Of a stretch of DNA of 64,000 nt, positions 52,240 through 60,846 are shown one piece after another. Each line of letters opens with the position of its first letter. Positions within the stretch are counted from its first letter, which is position 1. A program made the translations under genes and the position numbers. The DNA lies in the NCBI GenBank assembly GCA_016223165.1, contig JACRPO010000009.1, positions 1,240,001 to 1,304,000 on the forward strand. The letters are read 5' to 3'. The stretch is from Burkholderiales bacterium. GTDB lineage: Bacteria > Pseudomonadota > Gammaproteobacteria > Burkholderiales > Burkholderiaceae_C. Under the pieces are notes generated by a model, which searched no databases, was not told where the DNA came from, and worked only from the letters and a program-made list of their open reading frames with translations.

Positions 52240-53391
52240 CTAGGCAGCGGCCGTCAGCGGCCCGGGCGCGACGGCAGGCTGCAAGGCCTGCCGCATGCGC
52301 ATGCCCAGGAACGCGAGCAGCAGCACGAGCGCGGCGGCGCCGGCGGCGTGCAGCAGCGCCGCGCCGATCGGCCAGTCGAGCACGATGTTGCTCAGGCCCG
52401 TGGCGACCTGGGCGAGAGTCAGCGCGGCGATGCCGGCGGCGAAGCGCCGGTTGGTCGTGCCGCCCGCTCGCCACAGGCCCAGCGAGAGGGCGAGCAGGGC
52501 AGCCACCGCCGCGAGCGCAAACAGGCGGTGCGCCATGTGGATGGCCACCAGCGCCTCGAAGGCGAGGAAGCCGCCGCCGCTGTCCTTGCCGAGCGGGCGC
52601 AGGACGGCGAAGCCGGCACCGAAATCCATCGTCGGCCACAAGTCGCCGTTGCACCGCGGGAAGTCGCTGCAGGCCAGCACCGCATAGTTGGTGCTGACCC
52701 AGCCGCCAAGCGTCACCTGCACGAGCAGCAGCAGCGCCGCGAGCGCGAGCAGGCGGCGCAGCGGCACGGCGGCGGCCAGCGGCCGCGGCCGGAAGGTCAC
52801 GTGCTGCGCGGCCAGCAGCACGAGCAGCAAGAGGCCGCCGAGCAGGTGCAGCGTCACGATGGCCGGATAGAGCTTGAGCGTGACGGTGTACTTGCCGAAG
52901 AGGCCCTGGACCACCACCCACGCGAGCGTCGCGGTCGGCCACCACGGCGAGACCGGCGACGCCGTGCCGCGCCGGCGATCGAACCAGGCTGCCGCAGCCA
53001 GCACCAGGATGAGCACGCCCACCGTCATCGCGAGGTAGCGATGGATCATCTCGATCCAGGCCTTGGTCTGCGTCACCGGGCCGCTGGGCAGCGCGGTTTC
53101 GGCGGCGTGGATGTCGCCGGCCGCACCGAAGGGGCTGGCCTGGCCATAGCACCCGGGCCAGTCGGGGCAGCCGAGGCCCGAGTCGGTGAGGCGCGTAAAC
53201 GAGCCGAAGACGACGAGATCGAAGGTGAGAAACATCGTCAGCGCGGTGAGCGCCGCCGCGCGCGCCCGGCGGTCGACGCCGCCGTGGCGCAACCACCACC
53301 ACGACAACGGCAGCAGCGCCACCACGACGGCGAGCAGGGCCAGGCGAAGCGCCGGCGAGAAGTCGACGAGGTCGTGGGCGGCGGCGAGCAT
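52240..53391 (-). CDS. ctaA: Heme A synthase (COX15/CtaA family)
   Basis: A 383-residue membrane protein converting heme O to heme A. Eight predicted helices. Heme-ligand regions WIEMIHRYLAMTVGVLILVL and IHMAHRLFALAAVAA; Cys pair loops DSGLGCPDWPGCYG and YAVLACSDFPRCNG. ATG at 53391; 21 bases separate it from ctaB. Needed for the aa3-type oxidase encoded by ctaC/D/E nearby. Confidence 0.94.
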   Translation of the reverse strand: MLAAAHDLVDFSPALRLALLAVVVALLPLSWWWLRHGGVDRRARAAALTALTMFLTFDLVVFGSFTRLTDSGLGCPDWPGCYGQASPFGAAGDIHAAETALPSGPVTQTKAWIEMIHRYLAMTVGVLILVLAAAAWFDRRRGTASPVSPWWPTATLAWVVVQGLFGKYTVTLKLYPAIVTLHLLGGLLLLVLLAAQHVTFRPRPLAAAVPLRRLLALAALLLLVQVTLGGWVSTNYAVLACSDFPRCNGDLWPTMDFGAGFAVLRPLGKDSGGGFLAFEALVAIHMAHRLFALAAVAALLALSLGLWRAGGTTNRRFAAGIAALTLAQVATGLSNIVLDWPIGAALLHAAGAAALVLLLAFLGMRMRQALQPAVAPGPLTAAA

Positions 53392-53417
53392 GGCAGGCAG
53401 TGTCGGTGGGTATGGGG

Positions 53418-54110
53418 TCAGCGGCCCGCACGGTCCCAGGACGACGAAGCACGCAGCAGCCGGTCGAGGTCGCGCCGCACGCGCCCGGGGTCGGGCTCGG
53501 CGGGCATGCGCATGACCCAGCGGCCGCGCGGATCGACGAGGTAAAGATGGTCCTCGAGCGCGTGCCCCGCGTCGGGCTCGAGCCAAGGCGAGAGCGCCTC
53601 GCGCGGCACGCGCAGCAGCGTCGTCGGCGCGGCCGGCGTCTCGAGCGCGCGGCGCAGCTCGGGCCGCAGCGTGCCGGCATCGGTGACCAGCCACAGCTTG
53701 TCCAGCCGGTCGCGCTCGCGGCCGAGCATCTCGCGCAGCTGGCGCTGCGTGAACAGCCGCTTCTCGCAGGCGGCATTGCAGCCCGCGGGGCCGACGGCAA
53801 CGAGCAGCCATTGCCCCTCGAGCGCGCTCGGCACCACCGCGGCGCCCTCGAGCGTGGCCAGCGAGAGCCCCGCCGGCCAGGCGCGCGGCGGCTCGAACAG
53901 CGTGCCGTAGTTGGAGCGCCCCTGCGGCTGGAAGACGTAGTAGGCGAGGTACGAGGCCACCACCGGCGCGGCGCACACGGCGAGCACGAGCAGCATGCGC
54001 AGCCGCCCGGCGGCGGTGCGGCGGCGCGCCGCCTCGCCGGGGTCGGACAGGTCGGGCGGCCGCACCGTGTACACCGTCAGCGCCAGCGGATCAGCAGGCC
54101 GGTCGTTCAT
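53418..54110 (-). CDS. Membrane-anchored thioredoxin-like protein of the cox locus
   Basis: A 230-residue protein with one N-terminal helix (LRMLLVLAVCAAPVVASYLA) and a periplasmic part that looks like a reduced SCO fold: WLLVAVGPAGCNAACEKRLF with a CxxxC pair, then DKLWLVTDAGTL and HLYLVDPRGRWVMRM. The sequence stays SCO-like in layout. It has no obvious third His ligand in the SCO position, though a His is at EDHLYLVDP. Probably a redox or copper helper for oxidase assembly (inferred from context). Start overlaps the surf1 stop (54107-54110), inside a 16-base tandem repeat. Confidence 0.8.
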   Translation of the reverse strand: MNDRPADPLALTVYTVRPPDLSDPGEAARRRTAAGRLRMLLVLAVCAAPVVASYLAYYVFQPQGRSNYGTLFEPPRAWPAGLSLATLEGAAVVPSALEGQWLLVAVGPAGCNAACEKRLFTQRQLREMLGRERDRLDKLWLVTDAGTLRPELRRALETPAAPTTLLRVPREALSPWLEPDAGHALEDHLYLVDPRGRWVMRMPAEPDPGRVRRDLDRLLRASSSWDRAGR

Positions 54111-54153
54111 CGGTTCGTCGATTCATCGGTTCGTCGGTCCATCGCTTCTTCGC
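54106..54153. repeat. 16-base tandem repeat, three units, at the surf1/CxxxC gene junction
   Basis: Units at 54106-54121 and 54122-54137 differ at one base (TTCATCGGTTCGTCGA / G). A third, at 54138-54153, matches at about 12 of 16. It covers the last codons of surf1 and the start codon of the next gene. Sixteen is not a multiple of three, so a change in copy number would change the surf1 end and uncouple the pair. Confidence 0.75.
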
Positions 54154-54892
54154 TCGATCGGGCACGGCGGCGGCGCCATGGTTGCCAGACCTGGAACCAC
54201 AGCAGCAACCCGGCCACCAGGCCCGACATCGCAAACCACTGCACCGCGTAGCCGTAGTTCGTTCTCACGTCGACGGCCGGTTCGGGCCACTGCCTCGAGA
54301 GGCCGTCGGCCACGGGCTGCGCGGCATCGTCGAGTTGCACCAGCACCCACGGCAGCAGCGTCAGCCGCGTCTCGCGCGCATAGGCGTCGAGGTCGAGATT
54401 CTGGCGGATCGCGCCCCCGCTCTCCGCGGCCAGCTCGAACAGCCGTGAAGGCGGGCGGGCGACCCGCCCGCGCACTTGCACCACGCCCGCGGGCGCCGGT
54501 GGCGCGGCGATGCGCGAGCGATCGGCCACGTCGCGCGGCCACCAGCCGCGCTGCACGAGCAGCACGCGGCCGTCGTCGAGGGCCAGCGGCGTGAGCACGT
54601 AGAAGCCGGCGCGCGCCGCCATCGGTCGGTTGTCGAGGTAGGTGGTGTGCGTGGCCAGCCAGCGGCCCGAGACGACGGCCGAGCGATGTTCGGCGGCGCG
54701 CACCTGCTCGGCGCTCGTCGGCAACTCGGCCGCCGACAGGGCGGGCGCGCGCATCTGCTGCTGCCGCGCTTCGTGCACGGCGCGCTTCTGCGCCGCGCGG
54801 TCGAGCTGCCAGACGCCCAGGCGCGCGGTGGCCGCGATGGTCATCAGCGCCGCCAGCCAGACGACTGCGGTCTGTCGCAGGGCCGGACTCAT
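54107..54892 (-). CDS. SURF1 family oxidase assembly protein
   Basis: A 261-residue SURF1 protein with two helices: QTAVVWLAALMTIAATARLG at the N-terminus and FAMSGLVAGLLLWFQVWQPW near the C-terminus. Family signs: GVWQLDRAAQKRAVHEARQQ, THTTYLDNRPMAARAGFYVL, RVLLVQRGWWPRD and VDVRTNYGYAVQWF. SURF1 proteins help insert heme A into subunit I (known). The last residues (DRRTDESTNR) come from a tandem repeat. ATG at 54892 is chosen because the first helix follows directly. Confidence 0.93.
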   Translation of the reverse strand: MSPALRQTAVVWLAALMTIAATARLGVWQLDRAAQKRAVHEARQQQMRAPALSAAELPTSAEQVRAAEHRSAVVSGRWLATHTTYLDNRPMAARAGFYVLTPLALDDGRVLLVQRGWWPRDVADRSRIAAPPAPAGVVQVRGRVARPPSRLFELAAESGGAIRQNLDLDAYARETRLTLLPWVLVQLDDAAQPVADGLSRQWPEPAVDVRTNYGYAVQWFAMSGLVAGLLLWFQVWQPWRRRRARSSEEAMDRRTDESTNR

Positions 54893-54925
54893 CTGCCCGC
54901 GCACCGGGTGGGAGAATGACTCGCC

Positions 54926-55174
54926 ATGAAGGTCTTCATCGTTCTCGCGCTCATCGGCATCCTGGGCGCGTTGGCCAGCGCCGGCGCATTCATGCTGCGG
55001 CGACGCCAGCCGCCGCCCGGCCTCGGCGCGGCCGAACCGGACCGCCAACCCGACCGCAGGATGGCGCACGCGCTGGCCGTGCGCGTGGCGCTCTCCGTCG
55101 GCCTGTTCCTCTTCATTCTGCTCGGCTGGGTGATGGGTTGGGTGCGGCCCGGGGGCTTGCCGATCGGCGGCTGA
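54926..55174 (+). CDS. DUF2909 twin-transmembrane protein
   Basis: An 82-residue protein with two helices (MKVFIVLALIGILGALASAG and VALSVGLFLFILLGWVMGWV) joined by a polar Pro/Arg loop. It matches the DUF2909 (twin transmembrane) pattern found beside cox genes in betaproteobacteria. Function unknown. It is transcribed opposite to its neighbours, divergent from surf1. Confidence 0.85.
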   Translation: MKVFIVLALIGILGALASAGAFMLRRRQPPPGLGAAEPDRQPDRRMAHALAVRVALSVGLFLFILLGWVMGWVRPGGLPIGG

Positions 55175-55213
55175 GCGGCGCGCCGCTGCGCCGAACTCGC
55201 GCAGCCAGAGGAA

Positions 55214-55239
55214 CGAAGGGCGCCCCGTGGCGCCCTTCG
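55214..55239. terminator. Strong hairpin between convergent DUF2909 and ctaE genes
   Basis: An 11-base perfect stem (CGAAGGGCGCC / GGCGCCCTTCG) with loop CCGT, between the DUF2909 stop at 55174 and the ctaE stop at 55284. It can serve both strands. No T-run follows on either side, so it is not a textbook intrinsic terminator. Confidence 0.65.
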
Positions 55240-55283
55240 CACTTGCTGAAGCCGGATGCCGATGCCGACGCTGTCGCGGCCCC

Positions 55284-56165
55284 TTACAGCCAGTAGACGA
55301 GGAAGTACAGCCCCAGCCACACCACGTCCACGAAGTGCCAGTACCAGGCCGCGCCCTCGAAGCCGAAGTGGCGCTGCGGCGTGAAGTGGCCCTTCATGAT
55401 GCGCAGCGTGATGAACAGCAGCATCAGCATGCCCACGAAGACGTGGAAGCCGTGGAAGCCCGTGAGCATGAAGAACGTGCTGCCGAAGACGCCGCTGGAC
55501 AGCTTGAGGTTCAGGTCGCGGTAGGCGTGCGCGTACTCGTAGCCCTGCACGACCAGGAAGGTGGCGCCCAGGATCACGGTGATCCACATCCACAGGATCG
55601 TCTTGCCGCGCTGGTTGGCGATCAGCGCATGGTGCGCGATCGTCAGCGTCACGCCGGAGGTCAGCAGCAGCGCCGTGTTCACCGTCGGCAGCGGCCACGG
55701 GCCGATGACCTGGAACGGCTCCACCGTGCCGGCCGGCGACGCGGTGCCGCCGCCCGTGCTCGGCCAGATGGACTTGAAGTCCGGCCACAGCAGTTGATGG
55801 TCGAGGTCGCCCAGCATCGGCACCGAGAACACCCGCGCCCAGTACAACGCGCCGAAGAAGGCGGCGAAGAACATCACCTCGCTGAAGATGAACCAGCTCA
55901 TGCTCCAGCGGTAGCTCACGTCGACGCGGGCGGAGTACTGGCCGCTCTCGCTCTCGCCGATGGCGTCGCGGAACCAGAAAAACAGCGTCGACAGCCAGAT
56001 CAGCAACCCGAGCAGCACCGAGTAGGCGCCCCAGCCGGCGCCGTTGACCCACTGGCCGGCACCGAGGATGACGAAGAACATGCCGAGCGCCACCATCGCC
56101 GGGTGGCGCGAAGGCGAAGGGATGAAGTAGTACGGGGTCTGGCCCGCGGGGGTGGAAGCTGCCAT
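55284..56165 (-). CDS. ctaE: Cytochrome c oxidase subunit III
   Basis: A 293-residue seven-helix subunit. It begins with YYFIPSPSRHPAMVALGMFF, then has WSMSWFIFSEVMFFAAFFGA, FFMLTGFHGFHVFVGMLMLL, and ends AAWYWHFVDVVWLGLYFLVY, all classic COX3. Conserved acidic residue in FIFSEVMFF. Last gene of the ctaC-ctaD-ctaG-ctaE group. Confidence 0.96.
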   Translation of the reverse strand: MAASTPAGQTPYYFIPSPSRHPAMVALGMFFVILGAGQWVNGAGWGAYSVLLGLLIWLSTLFFWFRDAIGESESGQYSARVDVSYRWSMSWFIFSEVMFFAAFFGALYWARVFSVPMLGDLDHQLLWPDFKSIWPSTGGGTASPAGTVEPFQVIGPWPLPTVNTALLLTSGVTLTIAHHALIANQRGKTILWMWITVILGATFLVVQGYEYAHAYRDLNLKLSSGVFGSTFFMLTGFHGFHVFVGMLMLLFITLRIMKGHFTPQRHFGFEGAAWYWHFVDVVWLGLYFLVYWL

Positions 56166-56223
56166 GGCCTTGTCTGCTCTCTTGTCTGTCGTGTTCTCGA
56201 AAACCCGTTGCGATCGTTGCCGA

Positions 56224-56481
56224 TCAGCCGGCGGCCACGCCGCTGCCGATCACCCACTTCACCAGCATCACAAGCGCCAGCACGAACAGCACCGCGCCGA
56301 CGATCCCCGCAATCACCACATGACGCGGATTCAGCTGCTGCACGTCGCTTTCGTAGTCGGTCCGCTTGCGCACGCCGAAGAACGACCAGAACACCGCCCG
56401 CGCCGTCTGCAGGGGCGACGTCGTGCGGGCGCCGCCGGGGCGGTCCTCGCCGTTCGAGCCGTTCGCGCCGGCAGGGCTCAT
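56224..56481 (-). CDS. DUF2970 small membrane protein
   Basis: An 85-residue protein: a Gly/Asn-rich head, the conserved LQTARAVFWSFFGVRKR segment and one C-terminal helix (IAGIVGAVLFVLALVMLVKW). DUF2970 proteins sit between ctaG and ctaE in many betaproteobacteria; function unknown. ATG at 56481 overlaps the ctaG stop by 4 bases. Confidence 0.85.
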   Translation of the reverse strand: MSPAGANGSNGEDRPGGARTTSPLQTARAVFWSFFGVRKRTDYESDVQQLNPRHVVIAGIVGAVLFVLALVMLVKWVIGSGVAAG

Positions 56482-57071
56482 GCACCGCCCCCGCGCGTGC
56501 TGCCCGGCGCCGCCGGCACCTTGCCGCCGACCTCGAAGAACGTGTACGACAGCGTGATCGTGCTCACGTCGCGCGGCAGCTTCGGGTCGACCACGAAGAC
56601 CACCGGCCACGAGCGGCTCTCGCCGGGCGCCAGCGTGTACTCGTTGAAGCAGAAGCACTCGATCTTGTTGAAGTGCGCGCCGGCCTGCATCGGCGCATAG
56701 CTCGGGATCGCCTGCGCGGCCATGGTGCGGTTCTGCACGTTGCGGAACTCGTACATCACCGTCGTCATCTCGCCCGGATGCACCTGCAGCGAACGCAGCG
56801 CCGGCTTGAAGTCCCACGGCCCGCGCGAATTGGCATCGAACTCGATGGTGACGGTGCGCGTGCGGTCGACCTGCGTGTTCGCATTGCCGCCGGCGGCCGC
56901 GCTGCGCTTGTTCTGCTCGGACAGGCTCAACACGTTGACGCCGAGCGCATCGCAGATGGCCCGGTACAGCGGCACGAGGGCATAGCCGAACCCGAACATC
57001 AGCAGCGCCACGACGAGCAGGCGCCCGAGCAGGCGCCGGTTGTCGACGAGCAGCGTCGGGTCGGGCTTCAC
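56478..57071 (-). CDS. ctaG: Cytochrome c oxidase assembly protein CtaG/Cox11
   Basis: A 197-residue copper chaperone for the CuB site of subunit I. One N-terminal helix (LLVVALLMFGFGYALVPLYR), then a beta-sandwich with the copper motif KIECFCFNEYTLAPGESRSW. Family end VSTITLSYTFFEVG is seen. Lies between ctaD/small peptide and the DUF2970 gene. Confidence 0.95.
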   Translation of the reverse strand: MKPDPTLLVDNRRLLGRLLVVALLMFGFGYALVPLYRAICDALGVNVLSLSEQNKRSAAAGGNANTQVDRTRTVTIEFDANSRGPWDFKPALRSLQVHPGEMTTVMYEFRNVQNRTMAAQAIPSYAPMQAGAHFNKIECFCFNEYTLAPGESRSWPVVFVVDPKLPRDVSTITLSYTFFEVGGKVPAAPGSTRGGGA

Positions 57072-57092
57072 GGCCGTCGCGCTCCCTGCGAC

Positions 57093-57206
57093 TCAGTGCC
57101 CGAACCAGGCCATGCGCACGACGAAGCCGACCGCCAGGGCGACGGACACCGTCGCCAGGATCAGCGCGAGGCGCACGTTGGCCCTGCGTTGGCGTTGTTC
57201 GATCAT
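57093..57206 (-). CDS. 37-residue cytochrome oxidase small assembly protein
   Basis: A tiny ORF: MIEQRQRRANVRLALILATV then VALAVGFVVRMAWFGH. A basic head and a single helix. Small one-helix proteins at this exact place, between ctaD and ctaG, are found in betaproteobacterial cox loci and are annotated as cytochrome oxidase small assembly protein. It lies 21 bases above ctaG and 47 below ctaD in the same direction. Easily missed because of its length. Confidence 0.8.
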   Translation of the reverse strand: MIEQRQRRANVRLALILATVSVALAVGFVVRMAWFGH

Positions 57207-57253
57207 CGCGTGCCGTTCTTCGCTTGCAGCGGCCTGTTGCCGGTTCGGCCCGC

Positions 57254-58879
57254 TCAGCCGATCACGCGCGTGGCGGAGGCGTCGAGCTTGGGCGGCGTCT
57301 CGAAGGTGTGCCACGGTGCCGGCGAAGGCAGCTCCCACTCCAGCCCCTCGGCCCCTTCCCAGGGCTTCTGCGCGGCCTTCTCGCCCGAGCCGCGCAGCAT
57401 CGGCACGACGACGAAGAAGAAGAAGTAGACCTGCATGAGCCCGAAGCCGAGCGCGCCGACGCTGGCGATGGCGTTGAAATCGGCGAACTGCAGCGGGTAG
57501 TCGGCATAACGACGCGGCATGCCGGCCAGCCCGAGGAAGTGCATCGGGAAGAAGGTGATGTTGAAGAAGATCAGCGAGCCCCAGAAATGGATCTTGCCGC
57601 GCGTCTCGGAGTACATGACGCCGCTCCACTTCGGGCCCCAGTAGTAGACGCCGGCGAAGAGCGCGAACAGCGAACCGGCCACCAGCACGTAGTGGAAGTG
57701 CGCCACCACGTAGTAGGTGTCCTGGATCTGGATGTCGATCGGCGCCATCGCGCAGATGAGCCCGGTGAAGCCGCCCATCGTGAAGACGAACAGGAAGCCC
57801 ACGGCCCACAGCATCGGCGTCTCGAAGGTCATCGAGCCCTGCCACATCGTCGCCAGCCAGTTGAAGATCTTCACGCCCGTGGGTACCGCGATCAGCATCG
57901 TCGCGTACATGAAGAACAGCTGCCCCGTCACCGGCATGCCGGTCGTGTACATGTGGTGCGCCCAGACGATGAACGACAGGATCGCGATCGACGCCGTCGC
58001 GTACACCATCGACGCGTAGCCGAACAGCGGCTTCCTCGCGAACGCCGGGATGATGGCGCTGACGATGCCGAAGGCCGGCAGGATCATGATGTAGACCTCG
58101 GGATGCCCGAAGAACCAGAAGATGTGCTGGTACATGATCGGGTCGCCACCGCCGGCCGGATTGAAGAAGTTGGTGCCGAAGTGGCGGTCGGTCAGCGTCA
58201 TCGTGATGGCGCCGGCGAGCACCGGCATCACGGCGATCAGCAGGTAGGCGGTGATCAGCCAGGTCCAGCAGAACAGCGGCATCTTCATCAGCGCCATGCC
58301 CGGGGCGCGCATGTTCAGCACCGTCACGATGATGTTGATCGAGCCCATGATCGAACTCGCGCCCATGATGTGCAGCGCGAAGATCGCCATGTCCATGCTC
58401 GGGCCCATCTGCAGCGTGAGCGGGGCGTAGATGGTCCAGCCGGCGCTGGGCGCGCCGCCGGGCACGAAGAACGACGCCGCCACCATCGTCGCGGCCGGGA
58501 TGAGCAACCAGAAGCTCAGGTTGTTCATGCGCGCGAACGCCATGTCGGCGGCGCCGATCTGCATCGGGATCAGCCAGTTCGCGAAGCCCACGAACGCCGG
58601 CATGATGGCGCCGAAGACCATGATGATCCCGTGCATCGTGGTCAGCTGGTTGAACAGCTCCGGGTTGATGAACTGCAGACCGGGCTGGAACAGCTCCAGC
58701 CGGATGCCCAGCGCCAGCACGCCGCCCAGCATCAGCATCGTGAAGCTGAACAGCAGGTACATCGTGCCGATGTCCTTGTGGTTGGTCGCGAACAGCCAGC
58801 GCCGCCAGCCGTGCGGGGCCCCATGCGCGTGATCGTCGTGGCCGTGACCGTGGCCTGGGTGGTCGAGAACTGCACTCAT
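57254..58879 (-). CDS. ctaD: Cytochrome c oxidase subunit I (aa3 type)
   Basis: A 541-residue heme-copper oxidase core with twelve helices. Starts with a His-rich head (DHPGHGHGHDDHAHG), then WLFATNHKDIGTMYLLFSF. Ligands: heme a His in TTMHGIIMVFGAIMPAF; CuB His and cross-linked Tyr in FWFFGHPEVYIMILPAFG; CuB HH in VWAHHMYTTGMP; heme pair in VAHFHYVLVAGSLFALF. The His-rich head could bind copper or zinc (inference). Between ctaC (37 bases) and the small peptide gene. Confidence 0.97.
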   Translation of the reverse strand: MSAVLDHPGHGHGHDDHAHGAPHGWRRWLFATNHKDIGTMYLLFSFTMLMLGGVLALGIRLELFQPGLQFINPELFNQLTTMHGIIMVFGAIMPAFVGFANWLIPMQIGAADMAFARMNNLSFWLLIPAATMVAASFFVPGGAPSAGWTIYAPLTLQMGPSMDMAIFALHIMGASSIMGSINIIVTVLNMRAPGMALMKMPLFCWTWLITAYLLIAVMPVLAGAITMTLTDRHFGTNFFNPAGGGDPIMYQHIFWFFGHPEVYIMILPAFGIVSAIIPAFARKPLFGYASMVYATASIAILSFIVWAHHMYTTGMPVTGQLFFMYATMLIAVPTGVKIFNWLATMWQGSMTFETPMLWAVGFLFVFTMGGFTGLICAMAPIDIQIQDTYYVVAHFHYVLVAGSLFALFAGVYYWGPKWSGVMYSETRGKIHFWGSLIFFNITFFPMHFLGLAGMPRRYADYPLQFADFNAIASVGALGFGLMQVYFFFFVVVPMLRGSGEKAAQKPWEGAEGLEWELPSPAPWHTFETPPKLDASATRVIG

Positions 58880-58916
58880 GATGTGGATTCCGGGGAAGGC
58901 TGTTCTAGCGGTTCGG

Positions 58917-60128
58917 TCATTGCTTGCGCGCCGCAACGATCTCGGCCGGCTGCACGAGCTTGCCGGTCTGGTTGCTCCACGAGTTCTTCGTGTAGGTGAG
59001 CACGGCGGCGAGTTCGGTATCCGACAGCTGCCTCCACGCCGGCATCGCCGTGCTGGCCACGCCGTTGAGCACGATCTTGATCGACGAGGCGGGATCGCCC
59101 TTGACGATGGCGCTGCCGTCCAGCGGCTTGATGGGGCCCGCGCCCTTGCCGTCGGGCCGGTGGCAGGCGGCGCAATTGGCTGCGTAGACCTTCTCGCCGC
59201 GCGCGACGAGTTCGTCGAGCTTCCATTCCTTGTTCGGGTCGTCGGCGGCGGCGGCCATCGTCTTCTTCTTGCCGGCCACCCAGGCCGCATAGTCGGCCTC
59301 CGACAGCACCTTCACGTGGATCGGCATGTAGGCGTGCTCCTTGCCACAGAGCTCGGCGCATTGGCCGTAGAAGTCGCCCGTCTTCTCTGCGCGGAACCAG
59401 GTGTCGCGCACGAAGCCGGGGATGGCGTCCTGCTTCACGGCCAGCGATGGCACCATCCAGGCGTGGATGACGTCGGCGGCGGTGGTGATGATGCGCACCT
59501 TCTTGTTCACCGGCACGACGAGCGGGTTGTCCACCTTCAGCAGGTAGTCGGCGACGTCGGCGCCCGGCTTGCCCGAATCGCTCATGACGCGGTGCGCGAC
59601 GTCCAGCGTGGACAGGAAGGCAATGCCCTCGCCCTCGCCCTTGAGGTAGTCGTAGCCCCACTTCCACTGGTAGCCCGTGACCTTGATCGTGAGGTCGGGG
59701 TTGGAGGTGTCCTTCATCGCCACCACCGTGCGCGTGGCCATCGCCCCCATGGCGATGACGATGACGAACGGCACCACCGTCCACGCGATCTCCACCGCGG
59801 TGCTCTCGTGGAAGGTGGCAGCCTTGTGGCCGACCGACTTGCGGTGCTTGACGATCGAATAGAACATGACGCCGAAGACGGCGACGAAGATGCCCAGGCA
59901 GATGATCAGCATCACCCAGTGCAGCCAGTTGATGTTCTCTGCCAGCCGCGTCATCGGCGGGTGCAGGTTGAGCTGATTCACCGCCGGGCCGCCCGGCAGG
60001 TCCTTGACCGCGAAGGCGGGGCCCGCGGCCAGCGCGGCGCCGAGGGTGGTGGCGATCCGGGTGGTGGTCGCCTGCGCACGCTGCCGCGGTCGGTTGCCGG
60101 CGTGCCAAACAGTGCTCATCGTGCTCAT
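58917..60128 (-). CDS. ctaC: Cytochrome c oxidase subunit II with fused C-terminal cytochrome c
   Basis: A 403-residue subunit II. Signal-like start, two helices (NWLHWVMLIICLGIFVAVFG and AVEIAWTVVPFVIVIAMGAM), and the CuA cupredoxin domain with HAWMVPSLAVKQDA and FYGQCAELCGKEHAYM. The C-terminal ~100 residues are a cytochrome c domain: VYAANCAACHRPDGKGAG with Met ligand region STAMPAWRQLSD. This makes a caa3-like oxidase arrangement in which the electron donor is built in. ATG at 60128; another ATG three codons on. Confidence 0.95.
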   Translation of the reverse strand: MSTMSTVWHAGNRPRQRAQATTTRIATTLGAALAAGPAFAVKDLPGGPAVNQLNLHPPMTRLAENINWLHWVMLIICLGIFVAVFGVMFYSIVKHRKSVGHKAATFHESTAVEIAWTVVPFVIVIAMGAMATRTVVAMKDTSNPDLTIKVTGYQWKWGYDYLKGEGEGIAFLSTLDVAHRVMSDSGKPGADVADYLLKVDNPLVVPVNKKVRIITTAADVIHAWMVPSLAVKQDAIPGFVRDTWFRAEKTGDFYGQCAELCGKEHAYMPIHVKVLSEADYAAWVAGKKKTMAAAADDPNKEWKLDELVARGEKVYAANCAACHRPDGKGAGPIKPLDGSAIVKGDPASSIKIVLNGVASTAMPAWRQLSDTELAAVLTYTKNSWSNQTGKLVQPAEIVAARKQ

Positions 60129-60138
60129 CGGTTGCTCG

Positions 60139-60846
60139 TCAGGTTTTCTTCTCTTGCACGCTTGGCCCGCCGCAGCGGGACGTGGCGGCATCGTTGTCGG
60201 GCCCGGGCGATGACCGGCCCAGGGCGCGGCGCAGCGACCGGCGCAGTTCATGCGCGAAGTCGCCGCGCAGGTCCCGGCGCAGGTAGCGTCCGACTCGCAT
60301 CGTGTGCCCCTGGCCGGCCAGTTCGACCAGCGAGTTCTGCCCCGCCGCCGGCTCCACGGTCAGCCAGTCGGCACTGAAGGCGGCGCGCTCGACGCGCGTG
60401 CCGACGGCCCGCTCGACCAGCAGCGACGAACCCACCAGCGTGAGCGTCTCGCGGTCGCCGGCATGGCGCGCGAACAGCAGCATCGCCGCGCCCAGCAGCA
60501 TCAGCTCGAAGCCGGTGAAGGCGAGCACGGCGCGCGCCCCGGTCAGCCAGAAGAACAGCGCCACCGCGAGCGAGATCGTGCACAGCAAGGCGTAGGCGCC
60601 GAGCATCTGGCGCGGCGTGATCGAGCAGTGGCGCCGCAGCTGCCACTGCAGCGCACGCGCCGCGCCGCGCTCGTGCGAGAGCACCACTTCGCGCCCGAAG
60701 CGCAGGCCGGCGGCCTGCGCGCCCTCGGGACCGGCCTCACTCCACTGACCCGCCTGGCCGCCCTGACCGGACTGACCCGGACCGCCGGGATGGCGCATCG
60801 GCCCCATCGGTGCGGGCCAGGAACTCGGGACGAAGGTGGCAGTCAT
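60139..60846 (-). CDS. DUF2244 membrane protein
   Basis: A 235-residue protein with two adjacent helices (QMLGAYALLCTISLAVALFF and AVLAFTGFELMLLGAAMLLF) and a cytoplasmic tail (ADWLTVEPAAGQNSLVELAG), the DUF2244 pattern. It precedes ctaC by 10 bases. The N-terminal part has a Gly/Gln-rich repeat (GQSGQGGQAGQ). Function unknown; context suggests oxidase assembly. ATG at 60846. Confidence 0.82.
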   Translation of the reverse strand: MTATFVPSSWPAPMGPMRHPGGPGQSGQGGQAGQWSEAGPEGAQAAGLRFGREVVLSHERGAARALQWQLRRHCSITPRQMLGAYALLCTISLAVALFFWLTGARAVLAFTGFELMLLGAAMLLFARHAGDRETLTLVGSSLLVERAVGTRVERAAFSADWLTVEPAAGQNSLVELAGQGHTMRVGRYLRRDLRGDFAHELRRSLRRALGRSSPGPDNDAATSRCGGPSVQEKKT

